From positions 2,232,001 to 2,296,000 of the forward strand of contig NZ_CP013106.1 of the NCBI RefSeq assembly GCF_001431725.1: 64,000 nt of DNA, in the 5' to 3' direction. Position numbers and translations under genes: made by a program. The notes under the pieces are model-generated. The model worked only from the letters and a program-made list of their open reading frames with translations. It made no database searches and was not told the DNA's origin. How positions within the stretch are numbered: position 1 is the stretch's first letter; each line of letters begins with the position of its first letter. Positions 1-8,974 of this stretch are shown one piece after another. Origin of the DNA: Halomonas huangheensis. Its GTDB lineage: Bacteria; Pseudomonadota; Gammaproteobacteria; Pseudomonadales; Halomonadaceae.

Positions 1-63
1 GCCGCCAATCCCTTCTGGCCACTGGCGGACGATGGTTCCCTGATCCTGCCTGAACCAGACTGA
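1..63 (+). CDS. 3' end of an unidentified gene (partial)
   Basis: Frame 1 is open from the first base and ends with a TGA at 61-63, giving a 20-residue tail rich in Pro, Leu and acidic residues (ends LPEPD). The gene body lies outside the window, so no family can be named. It converges on the KfrA-like gene, whose stop is 20 bp away. That this is a real gene end rather than a chance open frame is inferred from the tight convergent spacing and from GC-rich third positions. Confidence 0.45.
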   Translation, partial: AANPFWPLADDGSLILPEPD

Positions 64-83
64 CATCCAGCGCACTCAGACGC

Positions 84-1130
84 TTATTCGATATCTGAGC
101 TCGGTCCGTTCTTCGTGCTTGTATCACTGTGTTGGCCGGCCAGTTCCCGAGACTGATCCGGGGAAGACTTGCCCGTCAGCGTCCAGAGTTTCTCGTCCAG
201 ACGTGCTTCGAGAAGATTGAGACGCTCCGATTGCATTGCCATCTGCCGGCGCTGTTCTTCTATACGCTCGTTGAGTAGGTCAACCTCATGACCGCGAGCT
301 CGTGCGCTTTCCTCGGCCCGTGAACGAGCGGTTTGAGTCTCGCGATGACGCTTCTCTTCGTCCCCTAGATCTGCGCGCGCAGCCTGTAGCTGTTGCTGAA
401 GAGCGTCCTGCCGATGTTCGGCCTGCTTCAGGCGCTGGGCATGAGCCTTCTCCAGAGCCTGGCGTTCCTGGCGGGCATCGTCGAGCATTGCCATCAGGCG
501 TGCTTCGGCAGCTTCATGACGCTGTTCTTCCTGATGCAGTTTCTCGCGCTGCTCCTTTTCCAGTTGTGCCACCGCGGCCAGGTGTTGCGCGGCCTGGCGT
601 TCATTGTCCTGCTGCAGGCGGGTTAACTGGTCGCCAAGCTGGCCGGCGCGCTGACGCTCCTTTTCTGCTTGCTGCTCCAGGTTCTGCGCTGCCGCTTCCA
701 TGCGCGCACTTTCCGCACTGCATTGCTGCAGGCGTTGCTCTGTGCTGCTGAGGTGCGCGGCGAGGGCTGATTCGCGTTGTTCAGCATCTTCAGAGCGTCG
801 CAACGCATCTGCAACACGTTCTTGAGCAGATTCCACCTGCCGATCGGCTTCCTCACGATAGTGAGCAAGGTTCTCGGTCGCTGCCTGCTGTGCCTGTTGC
901 CAGAGCTCTTCCGCCAGCTGCTGCAATTCCACCGGCATACCCTGGGGGGGAGGCACATCACGGCGCTCATCGCGGCGTGATCGCCATTCGCGAAGGTGGT
1001 CGCTGATGGTGGTGTAACTGCCGGTGCCGAGAATCTCGCGCACCTTCTGCACGCTGGGGGCTTCCTGGCGCTGCAGCAAAGTGTCCACGGCGCGTTGGAC
1101 GTCTTCGAACGTAATCCCGGTTCGGGCCAT
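84..1130 (-). CDS. KfrA-like DNA-binding coiled-coil protein
   Basis: A 348-residue protein. The first ~60 residues form a winged-helix-like domain of the KfrA N-terminal family (ITFEDVQRAVDTLL, then VREILGTGSYTTISDHL), a domain first described in plasmid stability proteins and also common in chromosomes. Residues ~75-320 are a long Gln/Glu/Arg/Ala-rich coiled coil with no Pro or Gly breaks, expected to oligomerise. The start at 1130 is chosen because AAGGAGA lies just upstream and the domain begins there; an upstream in-frame ATG at 1244 would add 38 residues unlike the family. Role inferred: nucleoid or replicon-associated DNA binding. It sits near an orphan integrase, but there are no plasmid replication genes. 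Confidence 0.8.
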   Translation of the reverse strand: MARTGITFEDVQRAVDTLLQRQEAPSVQKVREILGTGSYTTISDHLREWRSRRDERRDVPPPQGMPVELQQLAEELWQQAQQAATENLAHYREEADRQVESAQERVADALRRSEDAEQRESALAAHLSSTEQRLQQCSAESARMEAAAQNLEQQAEKERQRAGQLGDQLTRLQQDNERQAAQHLAAVAQLEKEQREKLHQEEQRHEAAEARLMAMLDDARQERQALEKAHAQRLKQAEHRQDALQQQLQAARADLGDEEKRHRETQTARSRAEESARARGHEVDLLNERIEEQRRQMAMQSERLNLLEARLDEKLWTLTGKSSPDQSRELAGQHSDTSTKNGPSSDIE

Positions 1131-1735
1131 GTGTCTCTCCTTGAGTGGCACAAACAAGCGGCGCCAACACAGATAATGCCCGAAACCTGCCCCGGGGTGC
1201 CATGCCCTGAGTGTAGATCGGATGTTGCTGGTGTTTATCTGCATGGTCTATGACAAGCGATCCTGGTGGTTACTGGTGTTCGCCGGTGATGAATTGTAGC
1301 GCAATATCTGTAATTACATAAATCATAAATACGTAATAATATTTATGAAATTGAATATAAAATCAAGATTACTCGCATTATCATGACTATTGAGGTGTAC
1401 AGATCGCCAGGAAATGCGGCTGATAAAGCCCGTAGTGACGGGGCAAGGGGGGACGCAAATGGAGTGAAGTGCTGGAAATGGTTGGGTAAGGCTGACTGTA
1501 ATGCCGGAAGACTGGCCACAGCGGGCCATATGCCCTGAGCGAGGAACAGCCCGTCCACGCTCAAATAGCGCGGGTTACCAGTAGAAGCAGGTTGCCAGAA
1601 CCCATGTTGTCGAGCATGTGCTGGGCACAAACGTCTGCCACGCAAGCAGAAAGAGCCTGGCGGGAAGGGAGGGTAGACTGAGAGTAGTTACATCAGCCGA
1701 GAACGAGTCTCGGCTGTGAGCTGCAGAAGGAAGGG
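1131..1735. other. Intergenic region, no gene recognised
   Basis: About 600 bp between the KfrA-like gene and a small membrane protein gene. The stretch 1300-1380 is clearly AT-rich compared with its surroundings and could hold promoters or be a relic of an insertion. Open frames of 68 and 100 residues on the minus strand lack a good ribosome-binding site and have no recognisable motif. No terminator, repeat or RNA gene is evident. Confidence 0.5.
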
Positions 1736-1879
1736 TTACTGCCGGCTGTCGAGGTACTGGTGTGCGAACTTGCGCAATTCCTTGACGTCGGATTGGTAAG
1801 CTCTATCCAGTCGCCAGGCAGCGAAGCCGGTCGCTGCAGTAAAGGCAGCCATGGCCGCGAGAATGATGTAGAACGCCAT
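1736..1879 (-). CDS. Single-pass small membrane protein
   Basis: A 47-residue protein with one N-terminal hydrophobic helix (residues ~2-21, Ala-rich) and a short charged cytoplasmic-type tail ending in RQ. Its ATG overlaps the stop of the upstream membrane gene by one base (TAATG), and GGAGGGAC lies 4 bases before the ATG, so the two genes are probably translationally coupled. Longer upstream starts would remove the hydrophobic N-terminus. I do not recognise the family. Function unknown; inferred partner of the upstream two-helix protein. Confidence 0.6.
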   Translation of the reverse strand: MAFYIILAAMAAFTAATGFAAWRLDRAYQSDVKELRKFAHQYLDSRQ

Positions 1880-2289
1880 TATTTGTCCCTCCAGGTGAGG
1901 ATGGCCTTGCAATAGGATGCCACCAATGCGAGCAGAAATCCAAAAGCGGCGCCCCATAACGGCTTGGAGGTGCTGGCAACCAACAAGGTTCCTTGCGTGT
2001 TGGTCTTGTCGGCAAAGAACAAGGCAATCAGTGACAGCGAACCCACGGTGGTGCCAGCGCGATCAATGAGATCCAGCAGGTTGCTGAGAATCGCCGCATG
2101 CTTCGCCTTGCGCTCTGCAGCGAGATGCTCGGTGATTTCCTCCAACTCCTGCTCGGTCAGTGCTCTTGAGCGTAATGAACCGCCCTCACGCGACTGAGGA
2201 TCGACGGCAGAGCGCTCTTCGATGAAGCGAATCAACTCACCCTTGAGCTCATCAAGCTGCCTGTCGTGTGCATCCTTGTGGTCAGACAT
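1879..2289 (-). CDS. Predicted two-helix membrane protein, unknown family
   Basis: A 136-residue protein. Residues 1-70 are highly charged and probably helical (many Glu, Arg and Lys), followed by two hydrophobic segments near residues 82-96 and 112-128, and a short basic tail. The start at 2289 is preceded by a weak purine stretch (AGAG); the longer frame reaching back to 2493 has an uncharacteristic Ser-rich N-terminus. It is transcribed away from the integrase gene and is coupled to the downstream 47-residue protein. The charged-domain plus paired-helix architecture is seen in small membrane accessory proteins, but I assign no function. Confidence 0.6.
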   Translation of the reverse strand: MSDHKDAHDRQLDELKGELIRFIEERSAVDPQSREGGSLRSRALTEQELEEITEHLAAERKAKHAAILSNLLDLIDRAGTTVGSLSLIALFFADKTNTQGTLLVASTSKPLWGAAFGFLLALVASYCKAILTWRDK

Positions 2290-2588
2290 CCGTATTCTCT
2301 GAAATTGAGTACTCTTGAATGATGTGGAGGCGGTCATCCGCTGCTTTCGCGTGACAGGCCGTGTGTGCCCGGCGCGGCAGTGCAAGTCCAATACGTTACC
2401 AGCCTCATGCGTCACCAGGCTCGTACCATGGTAACTGCTGCGGCTGGCTGAGGTGTAGGACAACGAACTGCTCTGCGCATCAAAGCCCAGCATCGGCGGC
2501 GAGGTATCCTCTCGGCGTTGTCTGTATAATCGCCGTCAGTCGGTGTTGGCGCCGGCATTCCTGCTCCACACCGAAAGATTTGAAGCCG

Positions 2589-3764
2589 ATGTCTCGATCC
2601 GATCCCGCTGCTGCTGTCCCGATACCGACGCTGGATATGCCAACTGTTGCTGAGGGGCGTGGGCATCAGCCAGCGCCTTTCGGGGCAGCGATTCTGGCCA
2701 ACAGTGATGCAGAGGCCGTAGCGGCCTGGCTGCAGGAATATCGAGCCAGTCCGCAGACATTGCGCAGTTACCGGCGTGAGGCAGAGCGCTTGTTGTTGTG
2801 GTTGGATAGTCGCGACATGCGGCTATGTGAGTTACGGCGCCCACATCTCGATGAGTTCGAGGCTTTTCTCGCCGACCCGCAGCCGCACCACTATTGGATT
2901 GGGCCGGTCAAACCGCGTCGTAATCCACAGTGGCGACCGTTTCGTGGCCCACTATCGCCAGCCAGTCGTCGCCAGAGCCTGGTTATCCTGCAGGGAATGG
3001 TCGGTTGGTTACTGGAGGCCGGCTGGTTGACGCATAACCCTTTTCGACTGATGCGTGACAAGCGCCGGCGCCTGGACAATAGCCGTGATACGCGAATCGA
3101 ACGCTACCTGGAACGCCCGTTATGGGAGTGGCTATGGAGCTGGTTGAATCGCCCGCTTGCTGATGGAGCGTCAGACAGGCAGGTGAAACTCTGGCAGCGC
3201 CGGCGTCTGGTGTTTGGCTTTGCGTATCTGCTTGCACCTCGCATCTCGGAGATGAGCGAGGCACGGCTCAGTGACCTGGCCCTGCGAGAAGGCCGTTGGT
3301 GGTGGCGCGTGGTGGGCAAGGGAGGTAAGTACGCCGAGATCCCCGTGCCTCCGGACATGATGCAGCTGATAAAATCAGCATGTGAACACTACGGGCCAGG
3401 CGAGGCGCCGGGCTACAGCGAAGGTCCGATACTACGGCGACTCGATGGCAAGACGGCGCTGGGGGCGAATCATCTTTATCGTCTGATTCGCAAGGCCTTT
3501 GCAGATGCGGCGGACACCATGGAGCAGCAGGGCGGCGATGAACTGGCCACCGCTCGGCTGCGACAGGCAACGCCGCATTGGCTGCGCCATACCGCCTTGA
3601 CCCACCAGGCGCAGGCCGGAGTTGAGCTGCGTTATCTTGCTGAGTCGGCACGACACTCACGACTCGATACCACCGCACGTTATCTACACACCGAAGACGA
3701 GGAATGGCACCGCCAGCAATCCTGGCATCGACTGCCGGGGGCTGGTGACAGGGAGCCGGACTGA
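2589..3764 (+). CDS. Tyrosine recombinase / site-specific integrase
   Basis: A 391-residue protein from the ATG at 2589, with a core-binding SAM-like domain (residues ~40-160) and a C-terminal catalytic domain. The catalytic set is visible: Arg218 in APRISE, Lys244/Lys247 in the VGKGGK hairpin, His330-x-x-Arg333 (HWLRH), His356 (ARHS) and the nucleophile Tyr365 (ARYLH). It should therefore be active in strand cleavage. The frame extends to 2361, but the N-terminal extension is Cys/Arg-rich and not family-like. No excisionase, att repeat or cargo was found next to it, so it looks like an orphan. The ribosome-binding site is weak. Confidence 0.85.
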   Translation: MSRSDPAAAVPIPTLDMPTVAEGRGHQPAPFGAAILANSDAEAVAAWLQEYRASPQTLRSYRREAERLLLWLDSRDMRLCELRRPHLDEFEAFLADPQPHHYWIGPVKPRRNPQWRPFRGPLSPASRRQSLVILQGMVGWLLEAGWLTHNPFRLMRDKRRRLDNSRDTRIERYLERPLWEWLWSWLNRPLADGASDRQVKLWQRRRLVFGFAYLLAPRISEMSEARLSDLALREGRWWWRVVGKGGKYAEIPVPPDMMQLIKSACEHYGPGEAPGYSEGPILRRLDGKTALGANHLYRLIRKAFADAADTMEQQGGDELATARLRQATPHWLRHTALTHQAQAGVELRYLAESARHSRLDTTARYLHTEDEEWHRQQSWHRLPGAGDREPD

Positions 3765-3836
3765 AGCCGGCCCCTGCGGGGTCCATGTTGATAACGAATA
3801 GAGTTATTGATGAATATGGCACCATTTGGCAGGCGT

Positions 3837-5453
3837 TCAGATACGAGCAAGCAACTCGCTGCTCATGTCCCCGCCTAGAGCTCCTATTACATGTCCGCGC
3901 TCTCCGGCGATTCGAGTGGTGACAAAGGTGTCCGAAACGGCAGCAACTCCTGCACGTATCAGTACCGATGCCGTCAGCAGCAGTGCCGTGCGCTCGACAA
4001 ACCAACGCGCCTCACTCTCCGCTGGCAAACCGGGCCAGCGCTCCAGGTGCGCGCGGAGCGCGGCATCATAACGGCGATCACTTCCCTGGGCTGCCATCAG
4101 GTCGGCACGCAGTGCTTCTGCTGCTAGCGGCTCTTTCGCCAGGGTGCGCAGAATATCCAGACAGATGACATTGCCCGAACCTTCCCAGATGCCATTCAGT
4201 GGGGCTTCACGATAGTAAAGTGGCAGGCCAGTCTCTTCGACGTAGCCCATGCCTCCCAGTACTTCCATTGCCTCGTAGGTCACCAGGGGACAACGCTTGT
4301 TGCCAAGGAATTTGGCCAGCGCGACACCGATACGTGCCATGGCTCGGTCTTCTGCGCTGTCGCCATCAAAGGCTCTGGCAACGCGCAAGCCCAGTGCAAG
4401 AGCTCCTTCGACTTCAAGTGCCAGATCGCCAAGCACGGAGCGCATCAGAGGCTGATCGACGAGGTTGCGGTTGAAGGCGCTACGATGAGACGCCCAGTGG
4501 TGAGCAGTTGCGAGAGCACCACGCATCAGACCTGCAGGTGCCATGGCGGTATCGAGGCGAGTGTGATGAACCATCTCGATAATGGTTCGGACCCCAGCAC
4601 CTTCATCACCCAAGCGCCAACCCAGAGCGTTGTGATACTCGATCTCCGACGATGCATTGGAGCGGTTGCCGAGCTTATCCTTGAGGCGCTGGATATGAAT
4701 AGCGTTGCGCTCACCTTCAAGCCAGCGAGGCACAAGGAAGCAGGTCAGCCCGCCAGGTGCCTGAGCCAGAGTCAGGAATCCGTCGGACATTGGTGCAGAA
4801 CAGAACCACTTGTGGCCGGAAAGGCGATAGGCATCGCATTCAGGCTCTGCACGAGTGGTATTGCTACGTAGATCTGATCCTCCCTGTTTTTCAGTCATGG
4901 CCATGCCTAACGTGGCTGATGACTTCTGCTCGATGGGACGCGGTGAAGGATCGTACTGGGTTGCTGTCAAACGCGGACGCCAGATATCGGCCAGCGCCGA
5001 GTTGGCGGAAAGTGCGGGAACGGCAGCATAGGTCATGGTCATGGGACAGCAATGCCCCGGCTCAACCTGGCTGGCGAGGTAGACCATGGCGGCATGGGTA
5101 ACATGGCCACCAGAGGTGCCTTGCCAGGCGATGCTGGCATAGCCCGCGCTTTGGCTGGCTTGCATCAACTTGTGCCATGCCGGATGAAAACGCACCTCGT
5201 CGAGCCTACGTCCGCCCTGATCGAACAGCACCAGCTCCGGCGGATGACGATTGGCATCCATTCCGGCGTCGCGCATCTCTGCGCTCCCCATCATCCGCGC
5301 ATAATTCGTTACGACAGCGGTCTGGCCTCCTTCACGGCTCATGGCCTCGCGTAGAGCCGAGTCTGTTGACCACAGGTCGATGTCACCACGTAGCGGGGGT
5401 TGGTTGTGCACCTCGTGGGTTGCCAATGTTGAGCGTGGTGTTGAGTCAGTCAT
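3837..5453 (-). CDS. aidB: AidB-type acyl-CoA dehydrogenase
   Basis: A 538-residue flavoprotein, close to the ~541 residues of E. coli AidB. AidB hallmarks are present: MTEKQGGSD, the KLGNRSNAS loop, and WEGSGN near the C-terminal third. The family is an acyl-CoA dehydrogenase branch with a DNA-binding C-terminal domain; in E. coli it is induced by alkylation damage and shows weak isovaleryl-CoA dehydrogenase activity. Here it diverges from an alcohol/acyl-CoA oxidation operon, which suggests a metabolic role or shared regulation. A GGAG precedes the ATG at 5453. No Ada or AlkB gene is near. Confidence 0.85.
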   Translation of the reverse strand: MTDSTPRSTLATHEVHNQPPLRGDIDLWSTDSALREAMSREGGQTAVVTNYARMMGSAEMRDAGMDANRHPPELVLFDQGGRRLDEVRFHPAWHKLMQASQSAGYASIAWQGTSGGHVTHAAMVYLASQVEPGHCCPMTMTYAAVPALSANSALADIWRPRLTATQYDPSPRPIEQKSSATLGMAMTEKQGGSDLRSNTTRAEPECDAYRLSGHKWFCSAPMSDGFLTLAQAPGGLTCFLVPRWLEGERNAIHIQRLKDKLGNRSNASSEIEYHNALGWRLGDEGAGVRTIIEMVHHTRLDTAMAPAGLMRGALATAHHWASHRSAFNRNLVDQPLMRSVLGDLALEVEGALALGLRVARAFDGDSAEDRAMARIGVALAKFLGNKRCPLVTYEAMEVLGGMGYVEETGLPLYYREAPLNGIWEGSGNVICLDILRTLAKEPLAAEALRADLMAAQGSDRRYDAALRAHLERWPGLPAESEARWFVERTALLLTASVLIRAGVAAVSDTFVTTRIAGERGHVIGALGGDMSSELLARI

Positions 5454-5584
5454 GGGATCTCCACAGTGTCGATGTTGTCATTGTCAGTGTTGTCACTTGT
5501 TGGGCATCACCTGCGAGCAACCCATATCAGGGCGCTGCTCGGATGAGTCGTAGATGGGCTATTGAGTGCCACCTGGACTAAAGT

Positions 5585-5615
5585 TCGTACGTTTTTATTG
5601 GTCAAGTGTACGAAT
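5585..5615. promoter_or_regulatory. Inverted repeat in the aidB / GMC divergent promoter
   Basis: The half-sites TTCGTAC (5585-5591) and GTACGAA (5609-5615) are exact reverse complements with 17 bp between them, in an otherwise AT-rich stretch between the two divergent genes. The position suits an operator that controls both directions. The TetR gene at the end of the operon (10879) is the likely binder, but that link is inferred. Confidence 0.45.
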
Positions 5616-5684
5616 TTTTTCTAGAGTTCAGCACAGAACAGAAACATACGCCAGCACAACAACAAGCATCTTCGTGAGGTAAGT

Positions 5685-7349
5685 ATGGACTACGACTACA
5701 TCATTGTCGGTGGAGGGTCGGCCGGTGCCACACTGGCAAATCGGCTGAGCGCGGACCCAGACAACAGCGTATGCCTGCTCGAAGCCGGAACGAACGGCAA
5801 TGGGCTATTGGTACGAGCCCCGGTAGGAGTGGTGGCCATGCTACCGGGTTACGGAAAGCTCAATAACTGGGCGTTCAAGACGGTACCGCAGCCGGGTATG
5901 AATGGACGCCGAGGGTACCAGCCTCGCGGCCGTTGTCTGGGAGGCTCTTCGGCCATCAATGCCATGCTGTACGTGCGAGGTCATCGTGCTGACTACGATG
6001 ACTGGGCTGATCTGGGCAATGAAGGCTGGGACTGGGAGTCTGTGCTGCCTTACTTCCGCAAGGCCGAGAATAATGTGCGTGGCGCCAGTGTTGTACACGG
6101 TGGTGATGGTCCTCTACAGGTTGCCGACCAGGAACAACCTCGACCCATTTCGCGCGCCTTTATTGATGCTGCTGCGTCGCTGCAGATCCCTGAGACGAAT
6201 GATTTCAACGCCGGCGACAATGAGGGGGTCGGCTATTTTCAGGTGACTCAGTTCCATGAAGGAAAGCATAAGGGCGAGCGCTGCTCCGCAGCACACGGGT
6301 ATTTGAGCCCGATCACCGGCACACGCCCGAACCTGACGGTTATTACCCAGGCACATGCGACGAGAATTCTGTTCGAAGGCAAGCGTGCCTTTGGCCTGGT
6401 CTATACACGCAATGGAGAAGAGCAGCGAATCAAGGCCAGGCGTGAAGTCATACTCGCCGGTGGAGCCTTCGGCTCTCCCCAGTTGCTACAGCTCTCTGGT
6501 GTTGGTCGTCCCGAAGATATTCAGCCTCACGGCATCGAAATGGTTCATGAGCTGACTGGCGTCGGGCAGAACCTGCAGGACCATTTCGACTACATTCAGG
6601 CCTACAAGACAAAAGATACCAACCTGTTCGGCTTTGGTATTCAGGGTGGTATGCGACTGTTGAGCCACATACCGCGCTGGAGTCGGCACGGCAATGGCAT
6701 GATTGCTTCACCTATCGGTGAGGCCGGAGCCTTCCTCAAGACGGATCCCTCACTCGACCGTCCTGATATCCAGCTGCATTTTGTGGCTGCGATTGTCGAT
6801 GACCATGCCCGCAACCTGCATTGGGGTTATGGCTATTCCGTTCATGTATGCCAGCTGCAGCCCTGGTCGCGAGGTTCTGTGTTTCTTGAGTCGGCAGATC
6901 CTCATGCCGCACCGGGCATCAACCCGAACTTCCTTGATGATCCGCGTGACCTCGATGTCATGATCCGTGGCGCCAGACTGACGCGTGAGATCATGCATGC
7001 ATCACCACTGGTCGAATACAAGAGCCAGGAGCTTTTCGGGATTCACGACAGCATGACCGACGCTGAGTGGGAAGCCAACATCCGGGCACGTGGTGACACC
7101 ATCTACCATCCCATCGGAACCTGCCGTATGGGCCGCGACGAGATGGCTGTGGTCGATTCCGAGCTACGCGTGCATGGTCTCGAAGGCTTGCGGGTCGTCG
7201 ATGCTTCGGTGATGCCCAAACTGGTCAGCGGCAATACCAATGCCCCCACCATCATGATCGCGGAGAAGGCTGCCGATATGATCCTCAGCGAGAAAATCAG
7301 CGGTCAGAGTGCGATGCAGAGCGTCGTTGCAGAGGAGGGCGTGTCATGA
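5685..7349 (+). CDS. GMC-family alcohol/choline dehydrogenase (AlkJ/BetA-like)
   Basis: A 554-residue FAD flavoprotein of the glucose-methanol-choline oxidoreductase family. The N-terminal dinucleotide-binding motif is IIVGGGSAGATLANRL; the GMC signature 1 region is RCLGGSSAINAMLYVRG, and the C-terminal part carries the active-site segment YHPIGTCRMG and the closing SGNTNAPTIMIAEKAAD. The length fits choline dehydrogenase and the alkanol dehydrogenase AlkJ. There is no signal peptide, so it is probably at the inner face of the membrane. GAGG lies before the ATG at 5685. Its stop overlaps the next start by 4 bp, and the downstream CoA ligase and aldehyde dehydrogenase point to oxidation of a primary alcohol rather than choline. 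Confidence 0.85.
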   Translation: MDYDYIIVGGGSAGATLANRLSADPDNSVCLLEAGTNGNGLLVRAPVGVVAMLPGYGKLNNWAFKTVPQPGMNGRRGYQPRGRCLGGSSAINAMLYVRGHRADYDDWADLGNEGWDWESVLPYFRKAENNVRGASVVHGGDGPLQVADQEQPRPISRAFIDAAASLQIPETNDFNAGDNEGVGYFQVTQFHEGKHKGERCSAAHGYLSPITGTRPNLTVITQAHATRILFEGKRAFGLVYTRNGEEQRIKARREVILAGGAFGSPQLLQLSGVGRPEDIQPHGIEMVHELTGVGQNLQDHFDYIQAYKTKDTNLFGFGIQGGMRLLSHIPRWSRHGNGMIASPIGEAGAFLKTDPSLDRPDIQLHFVAAIVDDHARNLHWGYGYSVHVCQLQPWSRGSVFLESADPHAAPGINPNFLDDPRDLDVMIRGARLTREIMHASPLVEYKSQELFGIHDSMTDAEWEANIRARGDTIYHPIGTCRMGRDEMAVVDSELRVHGLEGLRVVDASVMPKLVSGNTNAPTIMIAEKAADMILSEKISGQSAMQSVVAEEGVS

Positions 7350-8974
7350 ATGGTCAAATGATGTATCGAGCGCTGACCACTGGCTCGCTGATCGAGCATG
7401 CTGAGCATTACCATGCTTCCACCGAGATCGTTTCCGTAGACACCGGTGGTGGAATCGAGCGTACCTGCTGGGGAGACGTAGCAGCCAACGCCCGTCGTCT
7501 GGCATCGGCGCTGGATAAGTTAGGCGTCTCGGCTGGAGCTCGCTGTGGCACCATCGCCTGGAATAATCGCCGCCACCTTGAGATCTATTTCGGGGTCGGG
7601 GCCGGTGGCCGCGTCACTCATACCGTGAATCCACGACTGACCCCCGAGCATCTTATCTACATCATCAATGATGCTGCCGATGAAGTGTTGTTCTTTGATC
7701 ACACCTTCCTGGCGCTGATCCCTCATTTGCTGCCTCACCTGACCACCGTGAAGCATCTGGTATTGATGGGGCCACGTGATGAGGAGGCGCTGACGGTCGT
7801 CGAATCACTGAAATTCTTCGACGAATTGATTGCCGAGGGCGATGCGCAGCACGCATGGCCCGAGCTGGATGAGACGACGCCAGCAGCACTATGCTACACC
7901 TCCGGCACCACTGGCAGGCCCAAGGGTGTACTCAACTCGCACCGTTCGCTGGTCCTGCATGCCCTGGGAGGCAACCAGCCAGACGGGACCTGCATCTCAG
8001 CGGGAGACGCACTACTGCCGGTGGTTCCGATGTTCCACGTCAACGCGTGGGGCATTCCATTTATCGCCGCTATTGCAGGGGCACGGCTGGTGTTGCCCGG
8101 ACCGAATCTGGATGGTGACAGTCTGCTGCGTCTCTTGAATGACGAGAAGGTCAACGTGGCGTTCGGCGTACCTACCATCTGGATGGGGTTGTTGGCAGCA
8201 CTCAAGGCATCCGATGCTCAACTACCTCATCTCGAACGCTCCTTCGTTGGTGGTACTGCGCTGCCGCCTTCAATGATCAATGTCTTCCGCGACGATTATG
8301 GTGTCGAGCTGATCCATGCCTGGGGAATGACCGAAACCTCGCCGATTGGCACGATCAACCAGCCATTGTACAAGCACCGAGCGCTACCTCTGGAACAGCA
8401 ACGGAAACTGCGCCAGGGACAGGGGCGCCCCATCTTCGGTGTCGAGCTCCGTGTTGTAGATGCCGATGGCAATCCGCTGCCTCATGACGGTTCGAGTCAA
8501 GGGTTGCTGCAGATTCGTGGACACTGGGTGGTCGATACCTATTACGGGAAAGATGAGGATGCCCTGACTCAGGACGGCTGGTTCGACACCGGTGATATCG
8601 CCACCCTCGATGAGAACGGCTACCTGGTGATTCGTGATCGCGCCAAGGACATCATCAAGTCTGGTGGTGAGTGGATTTCCACCGTCGATCTCGAAAATAT
8701 CGCCATCGCGCATCCCGGTGTGGCCAATGCGGCAGCCATCGCCGCCTGGCATCCCAAATGGGATGAACGTCCGATATTGGTCTGCGTCAGGGCAAATGGC
8801 TCCGATGTAGGAGAAACGCAACTGTTGGCAGACTTCGAGGGCAAGGTCGCCAAATGGCAGATCCCGGATCGAGTCATCTTCGTCGATGCATTACCAATGA
8901 GTGCTACGGGTAAAGTGCTGAAAAACAAACTGCGCGACCAATATGGGCAGGTTCTGACGGAGGAAAAGACATGA
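7346..8974 (+). CDS. Fatty acyl-CoA ligase, AlkK-like
   Basis: A 542-residue ANL-superfamily adenylate-forming enzyme. The P-loop-like motif YTSGTTGRPKG is near residue 185, followed by the PMFHVNAWGIPF segment typical of medium-chain AlkK-type ligases, then the adenylate motif AWGMTETSP, and the hinge and catalytic region YLVIRDRAKDIIKSGGEWIS. The C-terminal ATGKVLKNKLR holds the catalytic Lys. It activates a carboxylic acid to its CoA ester with ATP. Its ATG overlaps the dehydrogenase stop (ATGA), and its own stop overlaps the aldehyde dehydrogenase start, so the three genes are one transcript. Substrate chain length cannot be read from sequence. Confidence 0.88.
   Translation: MNGQMMYRALTTGSLIEHAEHYHASTEIVSVDTGGGIERTCWGDVAANARRLASALDKLGVSAGARCGTIAWNNRRHLEIYFGVGAGGRVTHTVNPRLTPEHLIYIINDAADEVLFFDHTFLALIPHLLPHLTTVKHLVLMGPRDEEALTVVESLKFFDELIAEGDAQHAWPELDETTPAALCYTSGTTGRPKGVLNSHRSLVLHALGGNQPDGTCISAGDALLPVVPMFHVNAWGIPFIAAIAGARLVLPGPNLDGDSLLRLLNDEKVNVAFGVPTIWMGLLAALKASDAQLPHLERSFVGGTALPPSMINVFRDDYGVELIHAWGMTETSPIGTINQPLYKHRALPLEQQRKLRQGQGRPIFGVELRVVDADGNPLPHDGSSQGLLQIRGHWVVDTYYGKDEDALTQDGWFDTGDIATLDENGYLVIRDRAKDIIKSGGEWISTVDLENIAIAHPGVANAAAIAAWHPKWDERPILVCVRANGSDVGETQLLADFEGKVAKWQIPDRVIFVDALPMSATGKVLKNKLRDQYGQVLTEEKT

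Noticed and set aside
3268..4005. 245-codon minus-strand frame across the integrase end and aidB end
   Set aside because: Overlaps two real genes in other frames; its composition is Arg/Cys-rich and without motifs.
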